Below are positions 35,139 through 44,597 of a stretch of 64,000 nucleotides of DNA, one piece after another; position 1 is the first letter of the stretch; every line of letters starts with the position of its first letter. The notes beneath the pieces are model-generated. The model saw only the letters and a list, made by a program, of their open reading frames with translations, ran no database searches and was not told the DNA's origin. Origin of the DNA: Planctomycetales bacterium (GTDB lineage: Bacteria; Planctomycetota; Planctomycetia; Planctomycetales; Planctomycetaceae); the NCBI GenBank assembly GCA_026400835.1, contig JAPLOA010000109.1:1-64000 (forward strand), in the 5' to 3' direction. Made by a program: the position numbers and the translations under genes.

Positions 35139-35327
35139 GCGCATCGCGGGATTGATGAAGAGGTTGAACGCCATTCCGCGCGAGCGTATGTGGCGATCTG
35201 GTCGAGGATTGTTTCCTGCTATTCATTCCATCAGAAAGTACTGCTCTGGAGCTCAGCATATCAGGACGGGGCAGCCGCTGATCATCAAACGGCAGTCTCT
35301 TAACTGTCGCCCTTGAAGACGTAGAAT

Positions 35328-36515
35328 TCAATCCACCTGAAGTCGTTCGATTGATCGCACCAACTCCACTTCCACACGCGAGATATCTCCGAAGATCTCC
35401 TGAAAGTCACCCAACCGCTCCTTTGCGGAGTAGACGTGCAGTGGGTTTCTGTCCGCGACCTTCTTCAGATACTTCGCGAACTTGCCCGCCCGAGCGGGAT
35501 TGTCTGTGAGAAAGTACGTCAGACTCCAGGCAAGGCTGTACGCATCAAGGGACTGCGACCCAAAGAAGTCGTCGGAAGCAATGACCTTTGCAAGGTCTCC
35601 TGACTTTCGGCGTTGCGAGTAGTCTTCCTGAAACCATGACAGGCGTTCTGCGTTGATCTTGTCTTTTCCGGCTTTTCCTCGCGAGCGAATTCCGGGTGGC
35701 TCAAGAACTGTCGCCAGACCTTCCACAACCCAGCGTGGAGTTGTTCCCAGACGGGAATGGATACCCACGTTGAACCCGACCTGATGTGTGCCTTCGTGAA
35801 TAATGACATCGGCCGTCTGGCCGGTGACCGATGCAAAAAGGTTCTCACTCGTTTGAAGTTCCCGCTCCTCTTCTGAAACACGAGCGGTGACCTTGATGAC
35901 CTGGTTCGGATCTTCGTACATCGCGACACGGTTTGTTTTCGACGAATAGTAACCACGCATCTTTATCATGGTTTGGTCATTCTGAGCCTCACAGTAAGCT
36001 TTGAACTCTGCCTGAGTGCCAAAGACAAAGGCGACCATCGGCATCTGGGGCGGATGAGTGTCAAACCCGCGAACGCTGAAGAACGTGTCGACCTGGCGAA
36101 AAACTTCCTCAAACAGTTTGGCATAGTCGTCCGCTTTGCCTTTTCGTCCCATGACGACGTAGTGGGCGGATGCGGCAATTTCGTAACCCGGGGGCAGCTC
36201 TTTTTTCAGCGACTGCTGCAGTCCGATTGAGGAAACCGGAGAGTAACTCCCGGCTACGACTTTGAATGATTTCAGATTTTTGACTTCCAGAGCTGTCATC
36301 AGACCAAACCGGTCCATGATGCACACATGGCTGGGTGTTTTTGCGATCAGCTTGCCTTCATAAGAAGAGTTCTGATCTGACAGCTCAACCATGCGAGTTG
36401 ATTCGCCAGCCTGAGCCGTCATGGCCAACGGACCGTGGAAGCTCCCTGAAAGAACTCCGCATGCGAGGTTGGCAACGACGACAGCGCAGCGAAGGACGGA
36501 GACAGGTGATTTCAT
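35328..36515 (-). CDS. DUF1570 exported protein, HExxH metalloprotease-like
   Basis: 395 residues with an N-terminal signal region (VLRCAVVVANLACGVLS). The central part has MPMVAFVFGTQAEFKAY and then IIHEGTHQVGFNVGI, an HExxH-type zinc motif typical of DUF1570 (peptidase-like). PRWVVEGLATVLEPPG supplies the third Glu ligand region. SLDAYSLAWSLTYFL and a helical C-terminus complete it. Likely an extracytoplasmic zinc peptidase, but substrates of this family are unknown. Divergent from the PyrK-like gene. Confidence 0.87.
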   Translation of the reverse strand: MKSPVSVLRCAVVVANLACGVLSGSFHGPLAMTAQAGESTRMVELSDQNSSYEGKLIAKTPSHVCIMDRFGLMTALEVKNLKSFKVVAGSYSPVSSIGLQQSLKKELPPGYEIAASAHYVVMGRKGKADDYAKLFEEVFRQVDTFFSVRGFDTHPPQMPMVAFVFGTQAEFKAYCEAQNDQTMIKMRGYYSSKTNRVAMYEDPNQVIKVTARVSEEERELQTSENLFASVTGQTADVIIHEGTHQVGFNVGIHSRLGTTPRWVVEGLATVLEPPGIRSRGKAGKDKINAERLSWFQEDYSQRRKSGDLAKVIASDDFFGSQSLDAYSLAWSLTYFLTDNPARAGKFAKYLKKVADRNPLHVYSAKERLGDFQEIFGDISRVEVELVRSIERLQVD

Positions 36516-36942
36516 GTGGATTGGTTCCTCAGGCAGAGCAGGAAGCGGTTGTCGTCGCGACCAAAGCGGCCTGCGAAATGAGCAGAGAGCCTCGAAGTCC
36601 GGAATATGGCAAGCCTAGTGTGTCACTCTGCCGGCTGCCGGGACTGTTGATCTGGTGGAGGAAGATTTCTTCGGGCCTGTGTGGTTTGTCAGGACCCGGT
36701 GAAGACCGGCAACGGTTTCCATCACGCGCCCAACATGAAGATTGCCGAAAGACAACGGGCGATGTTGCGAAAAAGCAACGTTCCGTAAGTGATGAATGTC
36801 CGCTACCGGATCAATGCATCCGGAAATTCGCTCGGATACGAATAATCCTGAAGTCGAATTCGTCAGACTTCGTCTCGCTGGAGTTTGCGACTAAGATACG
36901 ACACACCGTCTTTCCAGAACGTGACCGGAAACACAAGAAATT
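36516..36942. other. Divergent intergenic region
   Basis: 427 bp between the DUF1570 gene (minus) and the PyrK-like gene (plus), presumably carrying both promoters. An open frame crossing it on the plus strand overlaps DUF1570 antisense and is rejected. Confidence 0.4.
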
Positions 36943-37821
36943 ATGAGTGAGTACTCTTCCACGTTGCCCGGGATGATGCTTTGCGCGAAACAGCATCAGG
37001 CGAAAATTGTGGCCGTTCGGGCGATGGCTCAGGATACCTGGGCTGTGAAAGTCCACGCGCCGGAACTGGCCGCGACGATTACGCCCGGTCAGTTCTTTAT
37101 GATTCGTCCTGCCACAGGCAGTGATCCTCTGCTGGGCCGACCGTTTGCTCTATTTGATATCGTGCGAGACGCCGCTGGTCAGCCGACTGGTGTGGAGTTT
37201 GGGTTCGTCAAGGTCGGCAAGATGACCACGTTGATGAGTCAATGGTCAAAAGGTGATGAAGTCAGTGTTTGGGGACCGCTCGGCAATGGTTTTCCTGTGC
37301 CGGAATGTCGTCACCTGATCTGCGTCGCGGGAGGAATCGGGCAGACGCCGTTTCTGGGGGTCATTCGAGAAGCATTGGGGCTGGAATCTTATGGAATTCC
37401 GCCAAGATCAATCACGACGCGACCTCAACAGGTCTCCTTATGCTACGGAGTAAGATCCGCCGGTTATCTGGCCGGAATTGAGGAGTTCACAATTCCGGGG
37501 CTCGATCTGCAGATTGCGACGGACGACGGAAGCACTGGCCATCAGGGCTATGTCACGCAATTGCTGCAGAATAAGTTGGCACAGAATTCTGACGGCGTTC
37601 ACGTTTACTGCTGTGGTCCGGAACCCATGATGAAGGCTGTGGCGGAGATCTGTAAGGCTGCTGCTGTTCCGTGCTGGCTTTCTCTGGAAACGCCGATGGC
37701 CTGTGGCTTCGGGGCCTGCTTTAGTTGTGTGACAAAAGTTGTCGAGCCGGATGGCTCGTGGGATTATCGCCGGACTTGCGTTGAAGGTCCTGTCTTCAGA
37801 GCCGAACAGCTGGTTCTTTAA
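36943..37821 (+). CDS. Dihydroorotate dehydrogenase electron-transfer subunit-like (PyrK-like)
   Basis: 292 residues. An N-terminal FAD-binding region (GQFFMIRPATGSDPLLGRPFALFD) is followed by a NAD-binding part (LICVAGGIGQTPFLGVIREAL). The C-terminal [2Fe-2S] cluster region MACGFGACFSCVTKV...DYRRTCVEGPVF has the four cysteines of PyrK. The usual catalytic partner PyrD is not adjacent. It starts at ATG 36943. It may serve pyrimidine synthesis or another ferredoxin-reductase-type reaction. Confidence 0.9.
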   Translation: MSEYSSTLPGMMLCAKQHQAKIVAVRAMAQDTWAVKVHAPELAATITPGQFFMIRPATGSDPLLGRPFALFDIVRDAAGQPTGVEFGFVKVGKMTTLMSQWSKGDEVSVWGPLGNGFPVPECRHLICVAGGIGQTPFLGVIREALGLESYGIPPRSITTRPQQVSLCYGVRSAGYLAGIEEFTIPGLDLQIATDDGSTGHQGYVTQLLQNKLAQNSDGVHVYCCGPEPMMKAVAEICKAAAVPCWLSLETPMACGFGACFSCVTKVVEPDGSWDYRRTCVEGPVFRAEQLVL

Positions 37822-37882
37822 CGCATCACGAACACCGGAAAAGTCGATTTCATAAGCTCTTGATGAATTGAAAGTGTGATAC

Positions 37883-39115
37883 ATGCCTCGGATTAAGGCG
37901 TTTCAGGCATTGCGTCCTGTCGAAGAACTGGCGGCTAAAGTTGCCTCTGTTCCCTACGATGTTGTGAACCGTGATGAAGCGGCAGCTCTGGCGGATGGGA
38001 ACCATCTGAGTTTTCTGCACGTCGTTCGACCGGACATTGACTTCCCTCCGCAAAAGAATCCGTACGATGCCGACGTCTACGAAAAGGCGCGGGCCAACTT
38101 CCAGAAGCTGATCAGCGATGGAGTCCTGAAGCAGGATGGCGATGACCACGTCTTCGCGTATCGCCAGATCATGAACGGTCATTCTCAGACCGGAATCGTC
38201 TGCTGCTGCCATATTGATGACTACGAGAACAACCTCATCCTGAAGCACGAGAAGACTCGCAAAAGCAAAGAAGACGACCGCACTCGCCATGTGCTCGCCC
38301 TGAATGCGAATGCTGGACCTGTGTTCCTGACCTACCGAGGTGTTGACGAGATCAACGCGAAGGTTACCGAAGCAACGGCCGGTGCGCCGCTTTACGACTT
38401 TACTGCTGCGGATGGTGTGCGACACACCGTCTGGAAGATTGAAGGCTCACAGCCATTTGTGTCGGCTCTTTCCGCCGTGCCGGTTTTCTACATCGCAGAC
38501 GGTCATCATCGCGCTGCCAGCGCATGGCGAGCTGGAAATGAGCTGCGACGTCGATTGCCAAACGGAGGAACAGGAAATGAAGAATGTAACTGGTTCCTGT
38601 CGGTGCTGTTTCCATCCGACCAGTTGCGAATTCTCGCTTACAACCGGATTTTGAAAGACACACACGGGCTGACGATTCCCAATCTCCTCGAGAAGCTGGA
38701 TGCACTTGGTGATCTGCAACGTACTGACAACCCTGTGCCTGATGCACCTGGATCGTTCTGTTTTCTGATCGATCATGTGTGGTGGAAGCTTACGATTGCT
38801 CCGGATCCGTTGTACGTCAAAGATCCGATCAAGTCGCTGGATGTGTCAATTCTGGAACGCCTCGTGCTGCATCCGATCTTTGGCATCGAAGATGTCCGAA
38901 CAGATTCACGGATCGACTTCGTGGGAGGTATTCGAGGCACCGCAGAACTGGAAAAACTTTGCATTGGCGGAGACTGGGCGGTTGCGATTTCAATGTATCC
39001 GACAACTCTGGATCAGTTGATGGCAGTCTCCGACGCGGGTGAAATCATGCCTCCGAAAAGCACGTGGTTTGAACCCAAGCTGCGCAGCGGACTGTTGGTT
39101 CATACTTTGGAATAG
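37883..39115 (+). CDS. DUF1015 family protein
   Basis: 410 residues, the usual family length. MPRIKAFQALRP at the start, VASVPYDVVNRDEA, ILKHEKTRKSKEDDRTRHV, VFYIADGHHRAASAW and LIDHVWWKLTI are the DUF1015 hallmarks in order. It is cytoplasmic. The fold and role are not settled; some members are annotated as kinase-related, which I do not assert. It follows the PyrK-like gene by 61 bp and may be in the same transcript. Confidence 0.93.
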   Translation: MPRIKAFQALRPVEELAAKVASVPYDVVNRDEAAALADGNHLSFLHVVRPDIDFPPQKNPYDADVYEKARANFQKLISDGVLKQDGDDHVFAYRQIMNGHSQTGIVCCCHIDDYENNLILKHEKTRKSKEDDRTRHVLALNANAGPVFLTYRGVDEINAKVTEATAGAPLYDFTAADGVRHTVWKIEGSQPFVSALSAVPVFYIADGHHRAASAWRAGNELRRRLPNGGTGNEECNWFLSVLFPSDQLRILAYNRILKDTHGLTIPNLLEKLDALGDLQRTDNPVPDAPGSFCFLIDHVWWKLTIAPDPLYVKDPIKSLDVSILERLVLHPIFGIEDVRTDSRIDFVGGIRGTAELEKLCIGGDWAVAISMYPTTLDQLMAVSDAGEIMPPKSTWFEPKLRSGLLVHTLE

Positions 39116-39266
39116 GCGAACGACCTGGTGCTGGTGGTCTCTTGATTCAGGTTATTTGTCAAGCGTTTTAGTTTAACGGCGAGCCGCAGGCGAAAGTGAG
39201 GAACGACGCTTGCGCCTTGCTGTTTAGAGAATGAGTCCTCAACCCGCCTGCGTTCGGCACACTACT

Positions 39267-42227
39267 ATGACGAGCTCAAGAGACCTCCTGTGTGTTCTGG
39301 TGTTACTGTGCCTGGTCAGCACAACAGGTTACTCCGACGAGCAGCCGGAAGTTCTGCCGGCTGAAGAGGCGGCTCGGACAATGATTGTGCCGGAAGGATT
39401 CCGCGTCACGTTGTTTGCCGGGGAGCCCGACGTTCAGCAGCCAATCGGTTTCTGCATAGACGATCGAGGACGGTTATGGGTTGCAGAGGCGTATAACTAT
39501 CCGAATCACGGGACTCGACCGGGTGATCGGATCCTGATCTTCGAAGATACTGATGGCGACGGAAAACACGACAAGCGAACGGTCTTTTATGATCAACTGA
39601 ATTACGTCACAGGCATTGAAGTCGGGTTCGGCGGCGCGTGGGTCATGTCGCCGCCGAATTTTTATTTCATACCCGATCGAGATGCAGACGATCGACCAGA
39701 CAGCGATCCTGTCGTTCTTTTGGATGGCTTCGGCAACCATGCGAACTCTCACAACCTTGCCAACGGCTTTGCGTGGGGACCGGACGGATGGTTGTATGGA
39801 ACTCATGGCCGCACGAACTGGTCTGAGATCGGCAAGCCGGGCTCCCCGGCAAAGGAACGAGTTCGATTCGACGGCGGTGTTTATCGCTATCATCCGGAAC
39901 GACATGTCTGGGAGCCGTTCGCTGACGGCACAACCAATCCCTGGGGAATAGACTGGGACGATTATGGACAGGCGTTTGTCTGCAATTGCGTCGACCCGCA
40001 TTTGTACCACGTGATTCAGGGAGCCCACTATGAACCCTGGCGGAACCGAGAATCCAGTCGCTATGCCTTTCAGCGAATCACCACCATTGCTGACCATTTG
40101 CATTTCATAGGCAAGGGTAACGTCCATGATGGAATCGGCACCGCTGAGGAAGATGCAGCCGGTGGTGGACACGCTCATTGTGGCACAATGATTTATCTGG
40201 GTGATTCATGGCCGGAGAAATATCGCAATACGGTGTTCATGCATAATCTGCATGGACACCGCATCAACAACGATATTCTGAAGCGAGCAGGCTCAGGATA
40301 CTCCGCGTCACATGGTCCGGATCTGATGCGTGCCCGCGATCAGTGGTACATGGGCGTGACGATGCAGTACGGTCCGGATGGTTCCGTCTATTCGCTGGAC
40401 TGGTCCGACACGGGAGAATGTCACAGCGTGGTCAACACGCAAAGAACCACCGGACGAATTTTTCGCATCTCTTACGGCGATCGTTCTCCTGTCAAAACCG
40501 ATCTGGCATCGCGGTCGACAATGGAGCTAGCCGAGCTGCAGTTTCATCGAAACGACTGGTTTGTGCGGCATGCACGACGACTGCTGCAGGAACGAGCCGT
40601 ACGCGGTGACGACATGACTGCGGCCACGATTGAACTCAAACAGCGACTGAAGATGGAGTCGGGCGTTGAGAAAAGACTCCGATGTCTCTGGGCACTGTTT
40701 TCGATCGGAAAGGCTGATGTCGCGTTGCTGACGGAGTTGTTGAGCGAAGAATCGGAACATCTGCGTGGATGGGCGATTCGATTATTAAGCGAAGATCGTG
40801 AGTTATCCGCAGAGATTCTGCAGCGATTTGCGAATATGGCGGCGACTGATCCTTCGGCTCTGGTGTCTTTGCATCTGGCCAGCGCTGCACAGCGGATGGC
40901 GTTGAAGGATCGCTGGTTACTGGCCGAAGCGTTGAGCAGTCGACCGGACTTTGCGGACGACCAGAATATCCCGTTGATGACGTGGTATGCGGTCGAGCCA
41001 TTGGTTGAACAGGATCAGGATCGATTTGTTCAACTCGGGGGAGGTTCAAAGATACCAATCGTGCGACGCCATGTGGCTCGACGAGTTGCCGGAATTCCGG
41101 AAAACGCTTCCGGGATTGATCAGATCATTCGAGTCATTCGGTCGGCTCAAACCGAGACACATCGAAGCGACTTGCTGTCCGGGTTATTGACAGGCCTTGA
41201 GGGAACTCGACGCTTCGATCTTCCCCCAGCATGGTCCGAGACTTACGCGGTCCTGAAGGATTCAAGCGAAGAATCGGTCCGCGAACAGACACAGCGGCTG
41301 GCATTGATTTTTCAGGATCCTCAGGCGATTCAGCAGTTGCGGCGGTTAGCAGGCGATTCCGCGGCAGACAAATCTCTTCGGCAGCGCGCGATCAAAGCCC
41401 TGGCAGGTAGCCGAATCGCAGGTTTTGATGAACAGCTCATTGAACTGACGGCCGATGAACATGTCCGTATGGATGCTTTGACGGGGCTGGCCGAGTATGA
41501 CCATCCAGCGACCGTGAAGACCGTGCTGCAAGTTTATTCTTCGGCCAACGCGATTACTCGACAGGCCGCTCTGCAAACGCTGGCGTCTCGCGCCTCATGG
41601 GCTAAATCACTGATGGCCGCGCTGGAGTCCGGCGAGATTGCTCGCACTGAGATCACAGCATTTACCGCGCGGCAGATTCATAGTCTTGGGGACAAGCAAC
41701 TGTCGAAGGATGTCGAAAGACTCTGGGGGCCGATTCGAGAAACTCCGAAGGATCGAGCGAGACTCATCACAAACTTCAAGCCGCAACTCACCGCCACATT
41801 GATTCAGAGCAGCAGTCGTGAAAATGGCCGGGCGCTGTTTCAAAAAAACTGCGCAAACTGTCATCGCTTGTTTGATGCCGGAACATTGATCGGTCCAGAT
41901 CTGACCGGCGCGCAACGGACAAATCTGGACTATCTGCTGCAGAATCTGTTTGATCCGAGTGCGTCGATTTCGAAGGATTATCAGATGCAGATCGTGGCCA
42001 CGACGAATGGCCGTGTGGTGACGGGTTTGCTGATCGAAGAGTCAGACAATGCGATCACCATCCAGACTGCGACGGAAAAGGTGATTGTGCCTCGAAATGA
42101 GATCGAGGAACAGAAGATCTCCGATGTGTCCATGATGCCGGAAGGGATTTTGCAGAAGATGACTCACGACGAAGTTCGCGATCTGTTCGCCTACCTGATG
42201 GGATCGGAACAGGTTGTATTGCCTTAG
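39267..42227 (+). CDS. PVC-type cytochrome c / beta-propeller protein
   Basis: 986 residues from MTSSRDLLCVLVLLCLVSTTGYS, a signal peptide. An N-terminal membrane-bound dehydrogenase-type six-bladed propeller (MIVPEGFRVTLFAGEPDVQQPIGFC..., RLWVAEAYNYP, FAWGPDGWLYGTHGRTNW, QYGPDGSVYSLDWSDTGE) is followed by HEAT-like helical repeats (~450-830). A C-terminal heme domain has one heme site (NCANCHRLFDAG) plus IGPDLTGAQRTNLDYLLQNLFDPSASISKDYQ and the PEGILQKMT end. This is the planctomycete-specific 'PVC-type heme-binding CxxCH' layout. It is probably a periplasmic oxidoreductase of sugars or polysaccharide fragments, which is inferred from such genes' common neighbours. Confidence 0.93.
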   Translation: MTSSRDLLCVLVLLCLVSTTGYSDEQPEVLPAEEAARTMIVPEGFRVTLFAGEPDVQQPIGFCIDDRGRLWVAEAYNYPNHGTRPGDRILIFEDTDGDGKHDKRTVFYDQLNYVTGIEVGFGGAWVMSPPNFYFIPDRDADDRPDSDPVVLLDGFGNHANSHNLANGFAWGPDGWLYGTHGRTNWSEIGKPGSPAKERVRFDGGVYRYHPERHVWEPFADGTTNPWGIDWDDYGQAFVCNCVDPHLYHVIQGAHYEPWRNRESSRYAFQRITTIADHLHFIGKGNVHDGIGTAEEDAAGGGHAHCGTMIYLGDSWPEKYRNTVFMHNLHGHRINNDILKRAGSGYSASHGPDLMRARDQWYMGVTMQYGPDGSVYSLDWSDTGECHSVVNTQRTTGRIFRISYGDRSPVKTDLASRSTMELAELQFHRNDWFVRHARRLLQERAVRGDDMTAATIELKQRLKMESGVEKRLRCLWALFSIGKADVALLTELLSEESEHLRGWAIRLLSEDRELSAEILQRFANMAATDPSALVSLHLASAAQRMALKDRWLLAEALSSRPDFADDQNIPLMTWYAVEPLVEQDQDRFVQLGGGSKIPIVRRHVARRVAGIPENASGIDQIIRVIRSAQTETHRSDLLSGLLTGLEGTRRFDLPPAWSETYAVLKDSSEESVREQTQRLALIFQDPQAIQQLRRLAGDSAADKSLRQRAIKALAGSRIAGFDEQLIELTADEHVRMDALTGLAEYDHPATVKTVLQVYSSANAITRQAALQTLASRASWAKSLMAALESGEIARTEITAFTARQIHSLGDKQLSKDVERLWGPIRETPKDRARLITNFKPQLTATLIQSSSRENGRALFQKNCANCHRLFDAGTLIGPDLTGAQRTNLDYLLQNLFDPSASISKDYQMQIVATTNGRVVTGLLIEESDNAITIQTATEKVIVPRNEIEEQKISDVSMMPEGILQKMTHDEVRDLFAYLMGSEQVVLP

Positions 42228-42254
42228 CGGGCAGTTGAGTTAAAGGATGTTCAC

Positions 42255-42325
42255 AACCCGACACGTCAGTGAGGGATCAGGTTGCCGCGTTTTTCCTAAG
42301 CGATCCCTCGCTGACGCAGCGGGTT
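42255..42325. repeat. Large imperfect palindrome between convergent genes
   Basis: Outer arms AACCCG/CGGGTT and inner arms CGTCAGTGAGGGATC/GATCCCTCGCTGACG (one G-U) form a ~71-bp cruciform-capable structure with a T-rich loop. It sits between the stops at 42227 and 42360, so it can end transcription on both strands. The core TCAGYGAGGGATC resembles a repeat I recall from other planctomycetes; that is from memory. Confidence 0.65.
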
Positions 42326-42359
42326 GGGATGAAATCAACAACGCGATACCGCCGGGAAT

Positions 42360-43532
42360 CTATCTCACACCGTGCTTTTCGATGGGAGAAGGGCTCCTGA
42401 TACGCAGGTTGGTCGGGGCGTCAATGAACTCGGGTTTGGTATCGTAAATCCCATCGACTTCCGGCACGGGCAATCGTACTCGCCGCTGGGTTTGCTGCGG
42501 GCGGTCTTCGCAATACCAGCCGTTGTTTTCGAAGCGAAAAGTCTCGGGAGCGGTGGCATCGCTGATGTTGACGGCGTCCACCATTTGCTGGCTGTTGAAG
42601 ACCACGATGTTATTTGAAAATGTTCCATTGCGACTGGGGAGAAAACCGGGAGTACGGTTCTCCTGCAGAATTCTCAACGCCCATCTTTCCGGATGATAGA
42701 GGGTATTGTGCCGCACGATCGCCGAGTCGACGCCGACAAAGGCAATTGCTGCCATGCCTCCGATAAACTGACAATCTTCAACCGTGATGTCTTTGGCTTC
42801 GTAGTTGGCATCGGCTGGCCGGAAGAAATCCTTGCCGGTGCTGCCACCGACGTTGACGCCTCGACCTCCGGGATGTTCGAAACGGCATTTCCGGACAATG
42901 ATGCGAGCGCTCCCGCCCTTCATCTGCACGCCGTTTGCCTGTTGTCGGCCTTTGGCATCGTTGGGGTTACGCGAGATCATGCAGTCCGTGATCACGCCAT
43001 CGTGACAGCCAACCATATCGATCGCGGAGCCGCCGGTGCCCCAGTCGACGATACGACAGTTTTCGACTTTGAAGTCGTCAAGTCCCGATAGTTTGATGCC
43101 ATCGCTGTTTCCATTCGGGCCGACATTACTCACCACAAGATTCAGCAGCGTGATTCCGCGTGATGTCGTGGTCTGGGAGCCTCCGTTATCAACGTTGATT
43201 CCATTTCCCGTCGCGCCAGTGAGGTGCAGACCGTCGATTGTCAGATAGGAACATCGCGTGACGTGGACGCCGCTTCCTCCGCCTTCGAACACCGGTGGCT
43301 TCTGTGAATCTGCTGCTCTCAGAATGACCGGGGCCGCTTTGGTCCCGTGGATTTCCCGCAGTTCGAAACCGCCCCGAATGGTGATACCAGAAGCCAGCTT
43401 CAACACGTCGCCGGGCTTTGCGATTCGAGCTGCTTGAAGCAATTCTTCTCGAGACGAGACGGTTTGTTCTCCGGCTCGGAGTGATGTTCCAGCGAGAAGC
43501 AGCAGCAAAGTGATGCCAGGATAAATACGCAT
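42360..43532 (-). CDS. Secreted parallel beta-helix protein, PL6/chondroitinase-B-like
   Basis: 390 residues with a signal peptide (YPGITLLLLLAGTSLRAG). The mature start VSSREELLQAARIAKPGDVLKLASG is the first turn of a right-handed beta-helix. Successive coils show YLTIDGLHLTGATGNGINVDNG, ITLLNLVVSNVGPNGNSDGIKL, CRIVDWGTGGSAIDMVG, VQMKGGSARIIVRKCRFEHPGGRGVNVG. The pattern matches polysaccharide lyase family 6 (alginate/chondroitin lyases). Catalytic Lys/Arg residues are not confirmed. It probably cleaves or binds acidic polysaccharide outside the cell. Confidence 0.82.
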   Translation of the reverse strand: MRIYPGITLLLLLAGTSLRAGEQTVSSREELLQAARIAKPGDVLKLASGITIRGGFELREIHGTKAAPVILRAADSQKPPVFEGGGSGVHVTRCSYLTIDGLHLTGATGNGINVDNGGSQTTTSRGITLLNLVVSNVGPNGNSDGIKLSGLDDFKVENCRIVDWGTGGSAIDMVGCHDGVITDCMISRNPNDAKGRQQANGVQMKGGSARIIVRKCRFEHPGGRGVNVGGSTGKDFFRPADANYEAKDITVEDCQFIGGMAAIAFVGVDSAIVRHNTLYHPERWALRILQENRTPGFLPSRNGTFSNNIVVFNSQQMVDAVNISDATAPETFRFENNGWYCEDRPQQTQRRVRLPVPEVDGIYDTKPEFIDAPTNLRIRSPSPIEKHGVR

Positions 43533-43667
43533 GAAATCCCCACAGGCTCATGGATCAGGTGACGTGAATCAGGTCGACAGGATACCATAGGTCGTGTGAA
43601 AAGTGTCAGCAGGGCTGATCGTGCACTTCGATCCGCTCGGTCTATATGTTCGGCAGAGGATTACCGG

Positions 43668-44558
43668 ATGAAAACAGCATTGCACACCATCAGCTATTCC
43701 GGTTCATGGGGACAGGCGAAGTTGCCGCTGGAAGAGATTGTCCAGCGAGCGTCAATGCTGGGGTATGATGGGATCATGCTGGCTGGAAAGCGACCTCATG
43801 CGTCGTTGCTGGACATGACACCTGACGCCCGACGTGAACTTCGAAGTCGAATGACTGACGCGAAGGTAGAGATGTCCTGTCTGGCCGGATACACGAACTT
43901 CACCGCTGATGCAGAGCATGCGGAGGTGCCTCATCGCGAGATGCAGATTCATTACGTGACCGAGTTGTGCCGATTGGCCGTCGAGCTTGGGGGCCAGATC
44001 GTGCGAATCTTTACGGGCTATGAGCATCCGTTGCTGCCTTATTCAAAAGCGTGGGACTTGACCGTCAGCGCGGTCAAGGAATGTGCTCGTCGAGCAGCGG
44101 ACGTTGGGGCGATTGTCGCCGTGCAGAACCATCACGATCTGGCAGCGCACTCGGAGGCGTTCTTGATGTTTCTGAAGGCTGTTGATGAATCGAACTGTCG
44201 AGCGGCCTTTGATGCGTGGTCTCCGGCTCTGCAGAGTGACAACTATCTGACGGCCGCGAAGAAGCTGGCACCGCTCACCGTTCACACAACGATAGCCGAT
44301 TATGTCCGAGTGCCCCGGTTTCGTTATCAGCCCGAGCTGGTGAATTATCGCCGCGACGAAGACTACATTCAGGCGGTGCCGATGGGAGAGGGTTTTATCG
44401 ACTATCAGGGATTTCTGAAGGCGTTATGTGAACACGGTTTCGATGGCTGCGTAGCCTACGAGATGTGTTCTCCGCTCCGCGATGGAAACAGCCTCGAGGT
44501 GCTGGATCAGTATGCCCGGAAGTTTGTCGAGTTTATGAAGCAGACGGCAGCAAGCTAG
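43668..44558 (+). CDS. Sugar phosphate isomerase/epimerase (TIM-barrel)
   Basis: 296 residues from MKTALHTISYSGSWGQ, with AGAGGA about 8 bases upstream; an earlier frame start at 43596 lacks support. It has the xylose-isomerase-like/AP-endonuclease-2 fold: LGYDGIMLAGKRPHAS, LAGYTNFTADAEHAEVP, VAVQNHHDLAAHSEAFLMFL, AAFDAWSPAL, HTTIADYV and GCVAYEMCSPLRDG supply Glu/Asp/His metal ligands. Typical of enzymes of sugar or inositol breakdown in planctomycetes. The exact sugar is unknown. Divergent from the beta-helix gene, 135 bp away. Confidence 0.88.
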   Translation: MKTALHTISYSGSWGQAKLPLEEIVQRASMLGYDGIMLAGKRPHASLLDMTPDARRELRSRMTDAKVEMSCLAGYTNFTADAEHAEVPHREMQIHYVTELCRLAVELGGQIVRIFTGYEHPLLPYSKAWDLTVSAVKECARRAADVGAIVAVQNHHDLAAHSEAFLMFLKAVDESNCRAAFDAWSPALQSDNYLTAAKKLAPLTVHTTIADYVRVPRFRYQPELVNYRRDEDYIQAVPMGEGFIDYQGFLKALCEHGFDGCVAYEMCSPLRDGNSLEVLDQYARKFVEFMKQTAAS

Positions 44559-44597
44559 ATCGAAGTCAAGGACTGGCGAAAGATGAGGAGGTCTTTG

